Shown here piece after piece: positions 17,855 through 19,683 of a DNA stretch of 19,683 nucleotides (the first letter of the stretch is position 1; each line of letters begins with the position of its first letter). Both the position numbers and the translations under genes were made by a program. Origin of the DNA: CAWEHU01 sp963808965 (lineage in GTDB: Bacteria; Pseudomonadota; Alphaproteobacteria; Acetobacterales; Acetobacteraceae); the NCBI GenBank assembly GCA_963808965.1, contig CAWEHU010000032.1:1-19683 (forward strand). The letters are read 5' to 3'. The notes beneath the pieces are model-generated. The model saw only the letters and a program-made list of their open reading frames with translations, was not told the origin of the DNA and ran no database searches.

Positions 17855-19683
17855 GTGAAGAACAAGGTCGTTTCGCCCGAAGAAGCAGCCGCGGTGATCC
17901 GGGACGGCGATACGGTATCGGTCTCCGGGTTCGTCGGCATCGGCACGCCGGACGAGCTGATCCTCGCAATCGAGAATCGCTTCCTCGGCACACAGCAGCC
18001 GAAGGATCTGACGCTCGTTTTCACGGCCGCACCGGGGGACGGCAAGGATCGCGGCCTTAATCATCTAGCGCATCGCGGTCTGGTCAAGCGCGCGGTCGGC
18101 GGCCACTGGGCGCTGCTGCCGAAGCTGTGCGCGCTTGCGCTCGACGAATCGATCGAGGCTTACAACCTGCCGCTCGGCTGTATCGCGCAGCTCTATCGCG
18201 AGATAGCCGGGGGGCGCCCGGGACTCACGACGCGCGTCGGACTGCGAACCTTCGTCGATCCGCGCCAGGACGGGGGCAAGATCAACACGCTCACAAGCGA
18301 GGATCTGGTCCGGCTCACGGAGATCGACGGGCAGGAGTGGCTGTTCTACAAATCATTCCCCATCAATATCGCCCTGATACGCGGCACAACCGCCGATCTC
18401 GCGGGCAACATCACCTTCGAACGCGAGGCCCTGACGCTAGATACGCTGCCGGCGGCGATGGCGGCCAGGAACTCGGGCGGCCTCGTGGTTGCGCAGGTGG
18501 AGCGGATCGCCGCCGAGGCCTCGCTCGATCCGCGCAAGGTTCACGTACCCAGCGTGCTCGTCGATTGCGTCGTGGTCGCGCGGCCGGAGAATCACTGGCA
18601 GACCTACGCGACGGTGCACAACCATGCCTTCTCCGGTCAGCTCCGCGTGCCGCTCGATCGTATCGCGCCGATGCCACTCGACGAACGCAAGCTCATCGGA
18701 CGCCGCGCGGCGATGGAGCTTCCGCTCGGCGGTGTGGTGAATCTCGGTATCGGCATGCCCGAGGGCGTCGCTGCCATTGCCGCCGAGGAGAAGGTGCTGC
18801 GCTACATCACGCTCACCGCGGAGCCCGGCATTATTGGCGGCGTGCCGCAAAGCGGGCTCGATTTCGGGGCGGCGATCAATCCGGAAGCCGTCATCCAGCA
18901 AAACCAGCAATTTGATTTCTATGACGGCGGGGGCCTGGATCTCGCCTGCCTCGGCATGGCGCAGACGGATGCCGAAGGGAATGTCAATGTCAGCCGTTTC
19001 GGCAGCCGTCTCGCGGGCGCCGGCGGGTTCATCAACATCACCCAGAATGCGCGCAAACTCGTGTTTGCCGGAACCTTCACCGCCGGCGGTCTCGCAATCG
19101 CAATTGAGGACGGACGCCTCCGGATCGTCCGGGAAGGAAAGTCTCGCAAATTCATCGAGCGGGTCGAGCAGGTGACATTCAGCGGTAGCTACGCCGCGGA
19201 ACGCGACCAGCCGGTCTGCTACGTGACCGAGCGCTGCGTGTTCCGGCGCACCGGGCTCGGCATGGAGCTCGTGGAGATCGCGCCCGGAATCGATCTGGAG
19301 CGCGACATCCTCGCGCATATGGATTTCCGCCCCGTCATCCGCGATCCGCAGCCGATGGATGCGCGGATTTTTCAGCCGGGCCCGATGGGGCTTGAGCATC
19401 GGCTGCTCGGGCTCGGGCTTGCCGATCGCCTCACTTACGATCCTGAGCGCAACACTTTGTTCGCCAATTTCGAGGGGTTCGCGGTCCGCACCCTCGATGA
19501 TGTCGAGCTGGTCCGGCGCGAGTTCGAGAGCCGTTGCCTAGCAATCGGCCGCAAGGTCGCGCTGATCGTCAACTATGACGGGTTCACGCTCGACCCCGCG
19601 GTGAGCGACGCGTATTTCTCGATGGTAGCCTATCTGCAACAACGGTACTACGCGACGGCGTCCCGTTACACGACGAGCGCCTT
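17855..19683 (+). CDS. Fused acyl-CoA:acetate/3-ketoacid CoA-transferase, 3' end outside the window
   Basis: Both halves of a family I CoA-transferase are fused in one chain. The alpha-like half starts VKNKVVSPEEAAAVIRDGD and VSVSGFVGIGTPDEL. The beta-like half has GGVVNLGIGMPEGVAAIAAEE, then TAEPGIIGGVPQSGLDFGAA. The catalytic glutamate should be E323, the residue that carries the glutamyl-CoA intermediate. Such enzymes move CoA between acetate, propionate, lactate or short keto acids. The start is GTG at 17855, three bases after the alcohol dehydrogenase stop; an ATG start would lose the conserved N-terminus, and translational coupling is likely. At least 609 residues are visible with no stop. 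About 90 or more residues after the normal core (from NFEGFAVRTLDD through VNYDGFTLDPAVSDAYF) form a C-terminal extension seen in some long members. The frame is intact to the window edge. Confidence 0.9.
   Translation, partial: MKNKVVSPEEAAAVIRDGDTVSVSGFVGIGTPDELILAIENRFLGTQQPKDLTLVFTAAPGDGKDRGLNHLAHRGLVKRAVGGHWALLPKLCALALDESIEAYNLPLGCIAQLYREIAGGRPGLTTRVGLRTFVDPRQDGGKINTLTSEDLVRLTEIDGQEWLFYKSFPINIALIRGTTADLAGNITFEREALTLDTLPAAMAARNSGGLVVAQVERIAAEASLDPRKVHVPSVLVDCVVVARPENHWQTYATVHNHAFSGQLRVPLDRIAPMPLDERKLIGRRAAMELPLGGVVNLGIGMPEGVAAIAAEEKVLRYITLTAEPGIIGGVPQSGLDFGAAINPEAVIQQNQQFDFYDGGGLDLACLGMAQTDAEGNVNVSRFGSRLAGAGGFINITQNARKLVFAGTFTAGGLAIAIEDGRLRIVREGKSRKFIERVEQVTFSGSYAAERDQPVCYVTERCVFRRTGLGMELVEIAPGIDLERDILAHMDFRPVIRDPQPMDARIFQPGPMGLEHRLLGLGLADRLTYDPERNTLFANFEGFAVRTLDDVELVRREFESRCLAIGRKVALIVNYDGFTLDPAVSDAYFSMVAYLQQRYYATASRYTTSA

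Noticed and set aside
16867..18060. A 397-codon plus-strand open frame over the alcohol dehydrogenase
   Set aside because: It is an out-of-frame, Arg/Gly-rich reading of the alcohol dehydrogenase and the start of the CoA-transferase; all zinc-site motifs lie in the other frame.
18437..19399. A 320-codon minus-strand open frame
   Set aside because: It is antisense to the CoA-transferase, whose conserved motifs run through the whole segment; its His/Arg/Glu-rich composition is typical of a shadow frame.
1..19683. CRISPR arrays, tRNA or rRNA genes, riboswitches
   Set aside because: No regularly spaced repeats, no cloverleaf with conserved T-loop bases, and no conserved rRNA stretches were recognised on reading both strands by eye; a covariance-model search would be needed to exclude small RNAs.

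Overview
The window is GC-rich, with a strong third-position GC bias, and reads as bacterial chromosome. The gene set fits a proteobacterium, most likely an alphaproteobacterium and perhaps one of the Rhodospirillales/Acetobacteraceae: a large NAD-dependent glutamate dehydrogenase, a PutA without an N-terminal ribbon-helix-helix domain, and IS1380- and IS701-type transposase remnants. This placement is an inference from gene content. No rRNA, tRNA, CRISPR array or replication origin was seen.

Layout. (1) 1-170: the 3' end of an IS1380-type transposase with a frame break. (2) 420-893: a small exported lipocalin-like protein. (3) 1140-2171: an intact serine-dependent glutaminase with a twin-arginine leader. 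(4) 2198-4116: an accessory, scarred stretch holding a frame-broken proC on the minus strand (2629-3437), bracketed by two inverted fragments of one IS701-like transposase. (5) 4117-5992: a GabP-type permease with a C-terminal Usp-like domain (one frame break). (6) 6134-10005: a bifunctional PutA (two frame breaks). (7) 10102-14912: a ~1600-residue NAD-glutamate dehydrogenase (five frame breaks). (8) 15052 to the window end: a tight, intact three-gene operon for an acetolactate synthase-type ThDP enzyme, a zinc alcohol dehydrogenase and a fused acyl-CoA:carboxylate CoA-transferase, the last running off the window.

Pathway logic. Genes 3 to 7 all touch one metabolic node. Glutaminase makes glutamate from glutamine. 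GabP would import GABA or related amino acids. PutA oxidises proline through P5C to glutamate, and ProC runs the reverse step from P5C to proline. Glutamate dehydrogenase passes the carbon to 2-oxoglutarate and ammonia. All of these except proC lie on the plus strand, giving a glutamine/proline/glutamate utilisation island. The last operon joins C2-C4 overflow or acyloin-type chemistry to acyl-CoA exchange; its exact substrates cannot be read from sequence.

Most notable observation. Eleven frame breaks can be placed by family similarity (transposase 1, proC 2, gabP 1, putA 2, glutamate dehydrogenase 5). Every one is of the same class: one surplus nucleotide in the reading direction. Removing one base at each site gives full-length proteins in the four metabolic genes (268, 624, 1289 and 1601 residues). 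None occur in the lipocalin, the glutaminase or the last 5.5 kb. The simplest reading is insertion-type sequence error; real decay or recoding is less likely but testable.
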